The notes below the pieces were generated by a model. It was not told where the DNA came from and searched no databases. It saw only the letters and a program-made list of their open reading frames with translations. From contig JAKSDO010000187.1 in NCBI GenBank assembly GCA_022360055.1, positions 1 through 64,000 on the forward strand: DNA of 64,000 bases, read 5' to 3'. Shown one piece after another: positions 55,819 to 64,000 of the stretch; positions within the stretch are counted from its first letter, which is position 1; every line of letters begins with the position of its first letter. Made by a program: the position numbers and the translations under genes. The stretch is from Cytophagales bacterium. Lineage in GTDB: Bacteria > Bacteroidota > Bacteroidia > Cytophagales > Cyclobacteriaceae.

Positions 55819-56853
55819 ATGTCAAAAGAAGAGGCCAAAATACTATTGATCGATGATGATGAAGATATCTTGTTAGCAGCTAAGTTTCTGCTAAAAAAGC
55901 ATTTCACATCTATTATCACGGCCGGGGCACCAGATACCATCGACGATCTGCTGTCGGCTCATAATTTTGATATTGCCCTTCTCGATATGAACTATACCAC
56001 CGGTGCCACCAGTGGCAAAGAAGGGCTGGATCTGTTAAAAAAGATAAAAAAGGATTCACCTGCGACCCAAGTAATTATGATGACGGCTTACGGGGATATC
56101 GATTTGGCGATTAAAGCCATAAAAGAAGGAGCATCAGATTTTATAGTCAAACCCTGGGACAATGCAAAATTGATCTCAACGGTTTTAACGGCTTACAAAA
56201 AGGGTTTGTCTTCTGAAAACAAGGGGAGTGATATTGGCCACAACCCTCAAGCTGAAAAGGATCTTAAGAAATCTTTCACCGAGGTAGAGCGGATTTTTAT
56301 GTTTCTGGATATAAGATCCTCAACCACTATTGCAGAAGAACTGGGACATGTACAGTATTTTGAATTGCTCAACGACTTTTTCCGGGATATTGCTGAGCCA
56401 ATATCCAAAAACAAAGGACAAATATACCAATACGTCGGAGATGAAGTGGTTGTTTCATGGCCCATGGAAGACGGTTTATCCCGGGCAAATTGCCTTCAAT
56501 GTTATTTCGACATCGTAGATATCATGAGTTCCCTCACCGGAAAATACACAAACAAATATTCCGTAAATCCATCGTTCAAAGCCGGAATGCACTATGGCAA
56601 GGTTTCAACCGGGACGGTCGGCACATTAAAAAAGGAGATCATCTATACTGGTGACGTTTTGAATACCGCAAGTCGAATAGAAGGGCTCTGCAATAAACAT
56701 AAAGTGGATTTGCTGCTTTCAAAAGACTTGGTTGATATGCTTCCATTGAATAATGAATATTTACCAAGGCGCATCGGGGAAATAAGTCTTCGCGGAAAAA
56801 GCACGGAGATCATGCTTTTTACGGTCGAAAGAGCAGGTGATCAGGTCGTTTAA
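55819..56853 (+). CDS. Response regulator fused to class III adenylate/guanylate cyclase
   Basis: 344 residues. A CheY-like receiver (1-130) has Asp56 in IALLDMNYT, acidic IDDDED at 11-16 and Lys111 in FIVKPW. The beta3-alpha3 loop is long (TTGATSGKEG), as in NtrC-type receivers. The cyclase domain (about 155-340) keeps both metal Asp, Asp164 in FLDIRSSTT and Asp208 in YVGDEVVVS, and Asn282 and Arg286 in DVLNTASRIEG. It should make cAMP or cGMP under phosphorelay control. It stands alone; no cognate kinase is adjacent. Confidence 0.9.
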   Translation: MSKEEAKILLIDDDEDILLAAKFLLKKHFTSIITAGAPDTIDDLLSAHNFDIALLDMNYTTGATSGKEGLDLLKKIKKDSPATQVIMMTAYGDIDLAIKAIKEGASDFIVKPWDNAKLISTVLTAYKKGLSSENKGSDIGHNPQAEKDLKKSFTEVERIFMFLDIRSSTTIAEELGHVQYFELLNDFFRDIAEPISKNKGQIYQYVGDEVVVSWPMEDGLSRANCLQCYFDIVDIMSSLTGKYTNKYSVNPSFKAGMHYGKVSTGTVGTLKKEIIYTGDVLNTASRIEGLCNKHKVDLLLSKDLVDMLPLNNEYLPRRIGEISLRGKSTEIMLFTVERAGDQVV

Positions 56854-56952
56854 CCCGAAAGGAGCGTATGCTTGCCGGGCGATGCAGGCCCACTGTCCAT
56901 ACCGGGCCGATATCCCCAAAGCACCAGGAAGCATACTTAGGCGTTTGTCTGA

Positions 56953-58938
56953 TTAATACGTATTATTTATCGTAATTCCGGGCCATTCATCGGTTCGAAA
57001 CGGAACAGCGGGCAGGCCTTCCAAATTATACAGGTTTAGGTCGTCCGGATTATTTGCCCAACCATAGCGGACCGCCACGGGATCGGATACGTCTTCACAA
57101 CTTACTACAATGGTCTTGCCTGAGATTTGCGCCTTTGCCCAATGAAAAATTCTATCCTCGCCGGCAATAGCAAATCCGTTCACATATCCGTACTTGTTTT
57201 TCAAATAAAAACCCGAACCCAGGTGCTCATAGGAAATAATGACTTTGCCGCTATCCAGTTCCATGCTTTTATAAGTAGGCCCGGAGTGAACTACCTCCTG
57301 TTTATAGGCGACATTTAAAGCGTTCAAAGCAAGTCGCCGCCCCACACCGCTCTTATTCCTGGGATGTATGTCGTTCGCTTCGCCAATATCAATAATAGTA
57401 GCCATGCCGGTATTCGATAATGAGAGCGCCATGGATTGAGCTTCCCGAAGTTCTGCCCAGGCACTTTCCTCAGGATTTTCCGGCGGTGTCTTATAGTTGG
57501 CAAGCTGTACAAAGAAGAACGGAAAATCGCCCAACCCCCATTCTTCTCGCCAATTCTTAATCAGATTGGGAAAGGTTATCCTGTATTGATAGGCTCGGTT
57601 TACATTTGATTCCCCCTGATACCATATGGCTCCTTTAATTCCAAATGGGGTCAAAGGATGAATCATTGCATTAAACAAAAGCGATGGCATACTGTTAGGT
57701 CCCAGGACTGCGCTGAAATCCCCTCTTCCGATTTTGTATTTCCACGAACCCGCCAGGGATATTTTCTTGTTCTGAGCTTTCACGTACAGGTCTTCGGTTT
57801 TTCCGTATATTCCCCCTCCTCCACCCGTATCCTCTACCCGAACTACAAGGACATTCTTACCAATTTTAAAACATTCCTTTTCCGGTTTGTAAATCCTTGG
57901 TACACGATATTTCTGTATGTTCCTGCCAATTTCATTGCCATTGAGGAAAGTAATGTCTGAATCATCAATGGGGCCGATGTGAATTTCTATTTCACCAAGC
58001 AAATCGGCTCTTTCCAGCTCGAATTCTTTCTGAAACCAAATAACTCCGTCGAGGTTTATAAGTCCGGCGGATTCCCATAACTGAGGGAGTTCCATTTCTT
58101 TCCAACCGGAATAATCCGTCTTTATCGAAGCCCAGACGGCCATGGTATCATTTATTCCCAGGTCCGTATCCGGCAAAGGACCGGTGAGAGCTTCCACTTT
58201 CTGACGCTGCTCCTCGATCATTTTTTCCTCGTCATAATTTTCAAGCTCGTCCACAATCCCCTCAAAACCTTTAATTTTTTCAATAGATGGCGCACTTGTC
58301 CAGGTTTCTACATTGGTGCCCCCCCACGAAGAGTTGATCAAGCCAATAGGTATATCCAGATCCTCAACAAGTTTTCTTCCGAAAAAATATCCGACAGCGG
58401 AAAATGAAGATACTGTCTCCGGGCTGCAGGCAACCCATCCGTCCGAATCACAATCGTCCAGGGGCTTCGTACTGATTTTTCGCTTTACCGTAAACAATCT
58501 GATCCGCGGGTATTTTGCGGAGGTGATTTCCTCTTCCGCATTGTCTGTGGCATGCAACGGCCATTCCATGTTGGATTGTCCGGAACAAATCCACACATCG
58601 CCCATCAGAATGTTATTTAACACAATCCTATTCTTGCCTTCAACAATCATCGCAAAAGGACCTCCTGCCGGCAGTTCCTTTAATTCCGCTTGCCAATTCC
58701 CCTTTTTGTCGGCGCTTACGACCGTGGTATCATCCAGAAAAATAATCCGGATCTTCTCTCTTCGATCTGCCCTGCCCCATATTTTTATCGGTGTATCCCG
58801 CTGAAGTACCATATTGCTGGTAAAGATCTTTGGAAGTTCCACTTCCGCTCTTGCGCTAAGGACAAGTGCAAATAGCATAACAACAAAAAGAAACACATAC
58901 CCTGTGCTTTTGAGCTTTCGTTCATTTAAAGAATTCAT
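56953..58938 (-). CDS. Sialate O-acetylesterase, secreted
   Basis: 661 residues with a signal peptide (about 1-31, ending VLSARA). The SGNH/SASA catalytic motifs are WICSGQSNMEWPL (Ser), GAIWYQGESNV and IHPRNKSGVGRRL (Asp/His region). A galactose-binding-like beta domain is inserted between about 260 and 390 (IWFQKEFELE; GPIDDSDITFLNG). It removes O-acetyl groups from sialic acid so that sialidases can act. The 99-bp gap downstream and the 270-bp gap upstream hold no other gene of note. Confidence 0.93.
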   Translation of the reverse strand: MNSLNERKLKSTGYVFLFVVMLFALVLSARAEVELPKIFTSNMVLQRDTPIKIWGRADRREKIRIIFLDDTTVVSADKKGNWQAELKELPAGGPFAMIVEGKNRIVLNNILMGDVWICSGQSNMEWPLHATDNAEEEITSAKYPRIRLFTVKRKISTKPLDDCDSDGWVACSPETVSSFSAVGYFFGRKLVEDLDIPIGLINSSWGGTNVETWTSAPSIEKIKGFEGIVDELENYDEEKMIEEQRQKVEALTGPLPDTDLGINDTMAVWASIKTDYSGWKEMELPQLWESAGLINLDGVIWFQKEFELERADLLGEIEIHIGPIDDSDITFLNGNEIGRNIQKYRVPRIYKPEKECFKIGKNVLVVRVEDTGGGGGIYGKTEDLYVKAQNKKISLAGSWKYKIGRGDFSAVLGPNSMPSLLFNAMIHPLTPFGIKGAIWYQGESNVNRAYQYRITFPNLIKNWREEWGLGDFPFFFVQLANYKTPPENPEESAWAELREAQSMALSLSNTGMATIIDIGEANDIHPRNKSGVGRRLALNALNVAYKQEVVHSGPTYKSMELDSGKVIISYEHLGSGFYLKNKYGYVNGFAIAGEDRIFHWAKAQISGKTIVVSCEDVSDPVAVRYGWANNPDDLNLYNLEGLPAVPFRTDEWPGITINNTY

Positions 58939-59052
58939 ATTGCTATGGTATTTTTATACTTCCACAAATCTATTTTTAAATTTTTTATTGGCAAAAACAC
59001 AACTTGATCGCACGGACAAATATGATAAATTTAAGGCGCCGGGACACGGCAA

Positions 59053-59184
59053 GTGGGTATTTCTATCGAAAGCGGAAATGAAGCGGTAAAAGTAGATCAG
59101 TTAAAAATCACCATGACAGATCCCGATCAAAACAAGACATATATTGAGAAATTTCAAAATGTGGAGTTCACGTTTGAAGAATGA
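59053..59184 (+). pseudogene. Unidentified gene remnant, 43 codons
   Basis: A GTG-started frame reads VGISIESGNEAVKVDQLKIT and then MTDPDQNKTYIEKFQNVEF before TGA. Upstream, a second frame continues the composition (KYDKFKAPGHGKWVF) but is shifted, which suggests a broken C-terminal beta domain. No family is recognised. It lies between the SASA gene and the exporter permease, and ends 25 bp before the convergent permease stop. Confidence 0.4.
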
Positions 59185-59208
59185 TCGCAAATGGAAAACA
59201 AATATGGC

Positions 59209-60507
59209 TCAGTTTCTCATCATAAACCATTTTACCAGAATTTTGTAGTTGACCTTTGCCCCGTGCATTAAAATACCGATGCGGTAAATTCTTCCGGCAA
59301 ACCACGTGGAAGCGATAAAGCCTGCGATCATAAATATCATTGATAACACAATCTGCCAGGCCGGCGGATCAAAGGGAATACGCATCATCATTACTACCGG
59401 AGATGTAAACGGAATTACGGATGTCCAAAATGCTAAATTTCCGTGAGGATCTCTTAAGATAGCTGCCAGCAGCATGATCGAAAAGATTAGCGGAAGTGTA
59501 ATCGGCAATTGAAACTGCTGGGCATCGGAATCATTATCTACTGCGGAACCGACCGCGGCAAAGAGCGAACCATAAAACATATAGGCGGTCAAAAAATAGA
59601 AGAGAAACATCCCGATGAGTAAGGGAAAATTAACCGTGCCCAGTTTTTCAAAGAACTCCTGAACAATGATTCCCTGATTCGCTACCTCCTCGCTGTCCTG
59701 AATTATTTCCATCTGCCTGGATTTCGAAAGATCGATATTGTAAAAACCTAACACGGCTTGCTGAATTAAAAATGTAAATGATGCCCAAAGAATTAACTGG
59801 GTAAGACCAACAGCTCCAATACCAATTATTTTGCCCATCATCAATTGAAAAGGCTTTACGGACGAAATGATAATTTCAACGATCCTGCTCGTCTTTTCTT
59901 CAATTACCCCCCGGAGTGTTTGTACGCCATAAAGGAAAATAAAAAAATAAATTAAGAGTGCCGAAGTATATCCCGCAACTGTCGCAACAGTAACATCGCC
60001 TTCCGTTTCTCCTTTATCGGAAACATTAATGATGTTGAGTTTTATATTGGTTTTTATTCTATTAAGTTTTTCCTTGTCGATTCCCGATTTGTTTAGTTTT
60101 ATCTCTTCAATCTCATTTTTGAGCAACCGTTCTAACGAAGCCTGGATTTCCAGGCTTGGGTGCTTCTCCGCAAAAAAAGTGAATCCGCCCGGATCATCCA
60201 GGTCAAATTTTGGAATGTATAACAATCCATAGGAACTTTTTGACGTGAGATCATTTTTGGCTTCTTCGATCGTATTGTCCAAATACGTAAATGAGACCGC
60301 ACCGTTCGATCCGAATTTCCCCCTGAAATATCCGCTTTCATCAAGAATTTCAATAATTTTTTCATCGCCTTCCCGGGAGGCCAGCCAGATCGGAACCACA
60401 AAAATGAGGGCAAATAATAACGGGCCGACGATGCTCATGATAATGAATGACTTCTTGCGAACCCGGGTGAGATACTCCCTCCTGACGATTAATGCAATCT
60501 TATTCAT
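59209..60507 (-). CDS. ABC-2 type exporter permease (NatB-like)
   Basis: 432 residues from the ATG at 60507, chosen because a strong AGGAGGTG precedes it; an earlier ATG at 60543 lies well inside the ATPase gene. One N-terminal span (about 18-40), a large external domain (40-165), then five spans in the C-terminal half. Motifs are RREYLTRVRKKSF and LRGVIEEKTSRIVEIIISS, typical of NatB. It exports an unknown ion or drug with the ATPase. It overlaps that gene by 8 bp. Confidence 0.92.
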   Translation of the reverse strand: MNKIALIVRREYLTRVRKKSFIIMSIVGPLLFALIFVVPIWLASREGDEKIIEILDESGYFRGKFGSNGAVSFTYLDNTIEEAKNDLTSKSSYGLLYIPKFDLDDPGGFTFFAEKHPSLEIQASLERLLKNEIEEIKLNKSGIDKEKLNRIKTNIKLNIINVSDKGETEGDVTVATVAGYTSALLIYFFIFLYGVQTLRGVIEEKTSRIVEIIISSVKPFQLMMGKIIGIGAVGLTQLILWASFTFLIQQAVLGFYNIDLSKSRQMEIIQDSEEVANQGIIVQEFFEKLGTVNFPLLIGMFLFYFLTAYMFYGSLFAAVGSAVDNDSDAQQFQLPITLPLIFSIMLLAAILRDPHGNLAFWTSVIPFTSPVVMMMRIPFDPPAWQIVLSMIFMIAGFIASTWFAGRIYRIGILMHGAKVNYKILVKWFMMRN

Positions 60508-61414
60508 TTTCACCTCCTTGCACCGTAGAAATAAAAATCTCATTCATACTGGGGATTTTTTCTACAAATGAATGCACTTCAACTTTTTCGATCAGGGATT
60601 TCAGGAGCTCGTTCGGTCCCCTTCCATTTACAATTTTAATTGATGTCCTGTAAAACCCGTCTTCCAGTTCATTCCTGCTTTGTATCTCAAATCCTTCATC
60701 TATTTCATCGATAACAAATTTATGTTCAACATCGAACGTATTTGATTTGTTATTTTCCTTGATCTGTTTTTTTGATCCTTCAAGGATCATCTCCGATTTG
60801 TTGATCAATGCGATATGGTCGCACAGCTCCTCAACCGATTCCATGCGATGCGTCGAAAAAATTATTGTACTTCCTTCCACGGCCAGGTTTAATATTTCAT
60901 CCTTGATGATATTCACATTAATTGGGTCAAAACCGGAAAAGGGCTCATCGAGAATTATCAATCTGGGATTGTGAAGCACGGTCGCAATAAACTGTATCTT
61001 CTGCTGCATTCCTTTTGACAGATCCTCTACTTTTTTACCCCACCATCCGGCAATTTCAAATTTTCTGAACCACATTTTTATCCGGTCCAGCGATTCTGAT
61101 TTTGATAGGCCCTTAAGCTGGGCTAAATAGAGCAGGTGCTCTCCCACTTTCATTTTCTTATACAAGCCCCGCTCTTCCGGCAAATAGCCTATTTCTTGTA
61201 TATGCTTGATATTTAAGGGCTCATTATTCATAAAAATCGATCCCTGGTCCGCAGCAATTATTTGAGTTATAATTCTGATAAAAGTTGTCTTACCGGCGCC
61301 GTTTGGGCCGAGGAGGCCAAAAATAGAACCTTCCGGAATAGATAAAGATATATCTTTCAGAGCCTTAAAATCTCCGTAGGATTTTTGAATGTTGTCGGCA
61401 GTAAGAATGTTCAA
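60500..61414 (-). CDS. ABC transporter ATP-binding protein (NatA-like)
   Basis: 304 residues. Walker A is LLGPNGAGKTTFIR, the signature is LSKGMQQKIQFIATVL, Walker B is LIILDEPFSGFDPIN, and STHRM is the H loop. A C-terminal DUF4162-like domain covers about 225-304. The start is TTG at 61414; an in-frame TAA lies two codons upstream. It powers the NatB-like permease with which it overlaps. Confidence 0.94.
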   Translation of the reverse strand: MNILTADNIQKSYGDFKALKDISLSIPEGSIFGLLGPNGAGKTTFIRIITQIIAADQGSIFMNNEPLNIKHIQEIGYLPEERGLYKKMKVGEHLLYLAQLKGLSKSESLDRIKMWFRKFEIAGWWGKKVEDLSKGMQQKIQFIATVLHNPRLIILDEPFSGFDPINVNIIKDEILNLAVEGSTIIFSTHRMESVEELCDHIALINKSEMILEGSKKQIKENNKSNTFDVEHKFVIDEIDEGFEIQSRNELEDGFYRTSIKIVNGRGPNELLKSLIEKVEVHSFVEKIPSMNEIFISTVQGGENE

Positions 61415-61504
61415 TGATTATGATTTAATGTTTCGAAGAACCGGAAAAAATGTAATGCGAAATAATCAAAAAAATGGCTGTATTAAAATTACAAATTCAA
61501 CAAA

Positions 61505-62395
61505 TCAGGGTCCGGCCGATTTGAACACAATATTTCCGACAGCTACATCCACGGTAAAATTCATTTGGCAAGCTTCGTTTTCGTTAAAATCCGGTGAAAC
61601 AAACACATGATCTCCAGTCTTTTTAAACTCTTTGGGTATTTTAATATGACACAGCGGTGAATCGTTAATGTTGATCTTTACCGGCACATCTTTCCCGGGC
61701 AGTAATATCTCAAGTCGCCCGGCTCCAACAGTGGCTTTTACATCTGTTTTTACATCGTCAGCATCTCCGAAATCCATCTTTACTCTGCCAAAGCCGACAT
61801 CGGTAATTATATTGGACGAGTTGCATAAATGCAAATTTTTTGCTTCGAACGTTCCCAGGTCTACCTTGATCAGAAATGTGTCCATTTCAATTTTGTTGCC
61901 CATGCCTTTATTGTAGTTGACCTTTACATGAGCGCTTCCGGACCTCATTCTTAATTTTTGAATGGGCAGATCCGAAAGGTCAATATATGAATCTCCTACA
62001 GCATAATTCAAATCCAGATCCAGAGGCTTTAGTTTTGGGAGATATACTTTCCAGGTGTATTCGTCAGGGGGGCGCAAACTAAGCATCCTGCTGGAAAATG
62101 AAGCCCCGAATGCGGAGTTTTCGTCGTCGGTCAGATGTACCTCCACCTGTTTGGTCCTGTTTACAATCTGCTCTTTATACCGGGGTGTGCCGGCACCACT
62201 TGCATCGCTCCAAATATCCATGAGATGTGATTCCAGACTGGGTTCAATAAAACACTGCCCATGGGTAGCGTTCAACGAAAACTTTACGCGATCAAATTCC
62301 TGGTTGTCCGAAACAGCAAAGGATTTTTGCAACTGAGCATTAATTGCAACACTTATTGTAAAGGCCAGCGCGAATAACAAACCATTTCTCCACAT
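61505..62395 (-). CDS. Secreted beta-rich protein of unknown function
   Basis: 296 residues with a signal peptide (1-20, ALAFTISVAINA). The second half is a parallel beta-repeat (FEAKNLHLCNSSNIITDVGF; GDADDVKTDVKATVGAGRLE), like the DUF4097/adhesin-type beta-helix found in Bacteroidota. No catalytic motif is seen. It lies 90 bp upstream of the exporter ATPase gene and 74 bp after dnaJ on the same strand. Confidence 0.78.
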   Translation of the reverse strand: MWRNGLLFALAFTISVAINAQLQKSFAVSDNQEFDRVKFSLNATHGQCFIEPSLESHLMDIWSDASGAGTPRYKEQIVNRTKQVEVHLTDDENSAFGASFSSRMLSLRPPDEYTWKVYLPKLKPLDLDLNYAVGDSYIDLSDLPIQKLRMRSGSAHVKVNYNKGMGNKIEMDTFLIKVDLGTFEAKNLHLCNSSNIITDVGFGRVKMDFGDADDVKTDVKATVGAGRLEILLPGKDVPVKININDSPLCHIKIPKEFKKTGDHVFVSPDFNENEACQMNFTVDVAVGNIVFKSAGP

Positions 62396-62469
62396 AACAC
62401 CAACTACGGCATAATTGGATTAAAGGTTTCAATCACTATTAAAATTCATTGAAGCAGCTATAGCCGCAA

Positions 62470-63585
62470 TTAAAAGAATTCCTTCATCCTGTCAAAGAAG
62501 GAGCGATCCTGCTTCCCTGGTTTAGGGGCAAAATTCGGCGAATTGCGCAATTTCTCCAGCAAAGCTTCTTCTTCTCTCGACACCTGTTTCGGGGTCCAGA
62601 TGTTTACGTGGATAAGTTGATCGCCCGCCCCGTATCCGTTGATGTCCTGAATCCCTTTTCCTCTCAGTCTTAGAATTCTGCCGGACTGCGTTCCCGGTTC
62701 AATTTTTATTTTCACCTTGCCATCAATGGTCGGCACCTCCACGGATGTTCCGAGAACTGCATCCACAAAATTGAGATGGAGATCGTAAACGACATTATTG
62801 CCGTCTCTTTGTAGCAACTCATCGGGCTTCTCTTCTATTAATATTAACAGGTCGCCTGCAGGGCCTCCGCTCGGACCATGGTTCCCTTTCCCGGACATGG
62901 AAAGCTGCATTCCATCACCGACACCTCCCGGTATTTTAATATCAATAATTTCCTCTTTCTGCAATAATCCGCTGCTGTCAACTCCGGGAGGTCGTTTATC
63001 AATTATTTTACCTGAGCCATTGCAGGTATGACACGTGGAGGCGGATACCATCTGGCCAAGCATCGTATTAACCACCTTTCTCATCTGACCGGTTCCGCCA
63101 CATGTAGGGCAGTTTTTATACGAAACACCCTCGGCGACGACCAGACGGTTTACCTTTATTTTCTTTTCGGTTCCATGAGCTATTTCGTCCAGGGTGAGCT
63201 TTACTTTGATCCTGAGATTAGATCCTCGCCTCCCGGAAGTTCGTCTTGTAGAACCACCGCCAAAGAAGCTTTCAAAGGGATTATGGCCACCAAAAATATC
63301 GCCAAATTGTGAGAAGATGTCATCCATCGACATTCCTCCGCCACCAAACCCTCCGGCGCCGCGCATACCTTCGTGTCCAAACCTGTCGTACTGCTGACGC
63401 TTCTGATCGTCATTTAATATTTCATAAGCTTCAGCGGCTTCTTTAAACCTCTCCTCAGCTTCTGGATTATCAGGATTTTTATCCGGATGATATTTTATAG
63501 CAATTTTACGATAAGCTTTTTTCAGCTCATCTTTGGTGGCAGATTTGCCGACTCCCAATACTTCGTAATAGTCCCTTTTTGCCAT
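62470..63585 (-). CDS. dnaJ: DnaJ-type chaperone with a reduced zinc domain
   Basis: 371 residues. The J domain (5-66) has HPD at 33-35. A Gly/Phe region covers 70-118. The central domain has only two CxxCxGxG motifs, Cys159 (CPTCGGTG) and Cys185 (CHTCNGSG), where standard DnaJ has four; the first and fourth are replaced. So one zinc site should remain. The C-terminal substrate domains are normal ([20 protein letters not shown]). It works with DnaK and GrpE. It follows grpE by 2 bp. Confidence 0.93.
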   Translation of the reverse strand: MAKRDYYEVLGVGKSATKDELKKAYRKIAIKYHPDKNPDNPEAEERFKEAAEAYEILNDDQKRQQYDRFGHEGMRGAGGFGGGGMSMDDIFSQFGDIFGGHNPFESFFGGGSTRRTSGRRGSNLRIKVKLTLDEIAHGTEKKIKVNRLVVAEGVSYKNCPTCGGTGQMRKVVNTMLGQMVSASTCHTCNGSGKIIDKRPPGVDSSGLLQKEEIIDIKIPGGVGDGMQLSMSGKGNHGPSGGPAGDLLILIEEKPDELLQRDGNNVVYDLHLNFVDAVLGTSVEVPTIDGKVKIKIEPGTQSGRILRLRGKGIQDINGYGAGDQLIHVNIWTPKQVSREEEALLEKLRNSPNFAPKPGKQDRSFFDRMKEFF

Positions 63586-63587
63586 AT

Positions 63588-64000
63588 TTATGCCCCGATA
63601 ACAACCTTTGCAAACCGGATGACTTTTTCATCCAAATAATATCCCGTTTCCACCACGTCAATGATCTTTCCCTTCATTTTTTTCTTGTCAACCGGCATTT
63701 GACTTATGGCTTCATGGAATTCGGTATTAAACTCTGAGCCAACCTCATCCTCCATTGGTTTCAAACCCTTTTGCTTCAGGATATTACTGAATTTATTGTA
63801 TATCAGATCAAATCCTTCTTTTGAAGCCTTGTGGTCCTCGCTTTCTTCAAGCGCTTTTTGAGCCCGCTGAAAATCATCCATTACGGGCAATAAAGCTGTC
63901 ATTAAATCCTCATTTGCAGTCTTTATTAAATCAAGCCTTTCTTTGGCAGTCCTTCTTCTGAAATTTTCAAATTCCGAATATAATCTCAGGTATTTATCTT
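63588..64000 (-). CDS. grpE: GrpE nucleotide exchange factor (partial, 5' end beyond window)
   Basis: The frame is open to the end of the window. The visible part reads [20 protein letters not shown] and then [15 protein letters not shown], the coiled-coil and head regions of GrpE. The C-terminal beta domain follows ([32 protein letters not shown]). It releases ADP from DnaK. It is directly upstream of dnaJ in an operon. The N-terminus is missing only because the window ends. Confidence 0.94.
   Translation of the reverse strand, partial: DKYLRLYSEFENFRRRTAKERLDLIKTANEDLMTALLPVMDDFQRAQKALEESEDHKASKEGFDLIYNKFSNILKQKGLKPMEDEVGSEFNTEFHEAISQMPVDKKKMKGKIIDVVETGYYLDEKVIRFAKVVIGA

Noticed and set aside
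60508-60543. Earlier ATG of the NatB-like permease
   Set aside because: A strong AGGAGGTG precedes the ATG at 60507, and the earlier start lies well inside the ATPase gene.

Overview
The window is a chromosomal segment of a member of the Bacteroidota, most likely of the Cytophagales/Cyclobacteriaceae kind. The evidence is lineage-typical families: a TonB-dependent receptor with a carboxypeptidase-like regulatory domain paired with DUF4249, DUF5686, DUF6089, a MarR-pirin-YceI trio and a long GAF/PAS sensor without a kinase. Several promoters also carry the Bacteroidota -7 element TAnnTTTG. I see no tRNA, rRNA, CRISPR array, prophage or intact insertion sequence. No taxon below class can be supported from the sequence alone.

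Layout. 1-8 kb: pterin genes (folE, PTPS) on the minus strand beside two tandem 90-bp repeats, ComEC, a PAS/REC/Hpt hybrid kinase, a GNAT enzyme and PhoH. 8-21.9 kb: SAM hydrolase, a secreted sulfatase, a four-gene envelope locus (secreted protein, STN-TonB receptor, DUF4249 lipoprotein, MG2-like protein), a DUF5686 outer-membrane protein and a sialidase-like enzyme. 21.9-25.2 kb: modA, an unexplained 443-bp insert, modB, modC, then a frameshifted sulfatase relic. 25.2-36.7 kb: a membrane protein, a double DUF1080 protein, an SDR, YtoQ, KDPG aldolase, cytochrome P450, a membrane-anchored hexapeptide acyltransferase, a secreted EEP phosphohydrolase, GH29 alpha-fucosidase and DUF6089.

36.7-47.4 kb is a minus-strand surface-glycan locus. 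It has WcaF, GT2, a sugar epimerase, a WecA-like transferase, and PglC/PglD/PglE homologues, then a CapD/PglF-like dehydratase and a second WecA/MraY-like enzyme. These cover the whole route to undecaprenyl-linked N,N'-diacetylbacillosamine-type sugars. A third copy of the 90-bp repeat exactly fills the gap between the upstream amidohydrolase and wcaF. 47.4-53.7 kb holds the GAF/PAS protein, a sigma factor-small membrane protein-TonB operon and the divergent MarR-pirin-YceI unit. 53.7-64 kb holds polyprenyl synthase, rhomboid, a response regulator fused to a class III nucleotide cyclase, a sialate O-acetylesterase, a NatAB-type exporter, a secreted protein, and DnaJ with GrpE running off the end.

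Sulfatase, sialidase-like, fucosidase, sialate esterase and DUF1080 genes are spread over 50 kb, which suggests scavenging of sulfated, fucosylated or sialylated glycans. No SusC/SusD pair is present, and the DUF4249 locus is the only visible TonB uptake system. The most unusual observations are the exact 90-bp, codon-periodic, ATGA-bounded repeat, the hairpin over the modA start codon, the REC-cyclase fusion, and three phosphoglycosyl transferases in one glycan locus.
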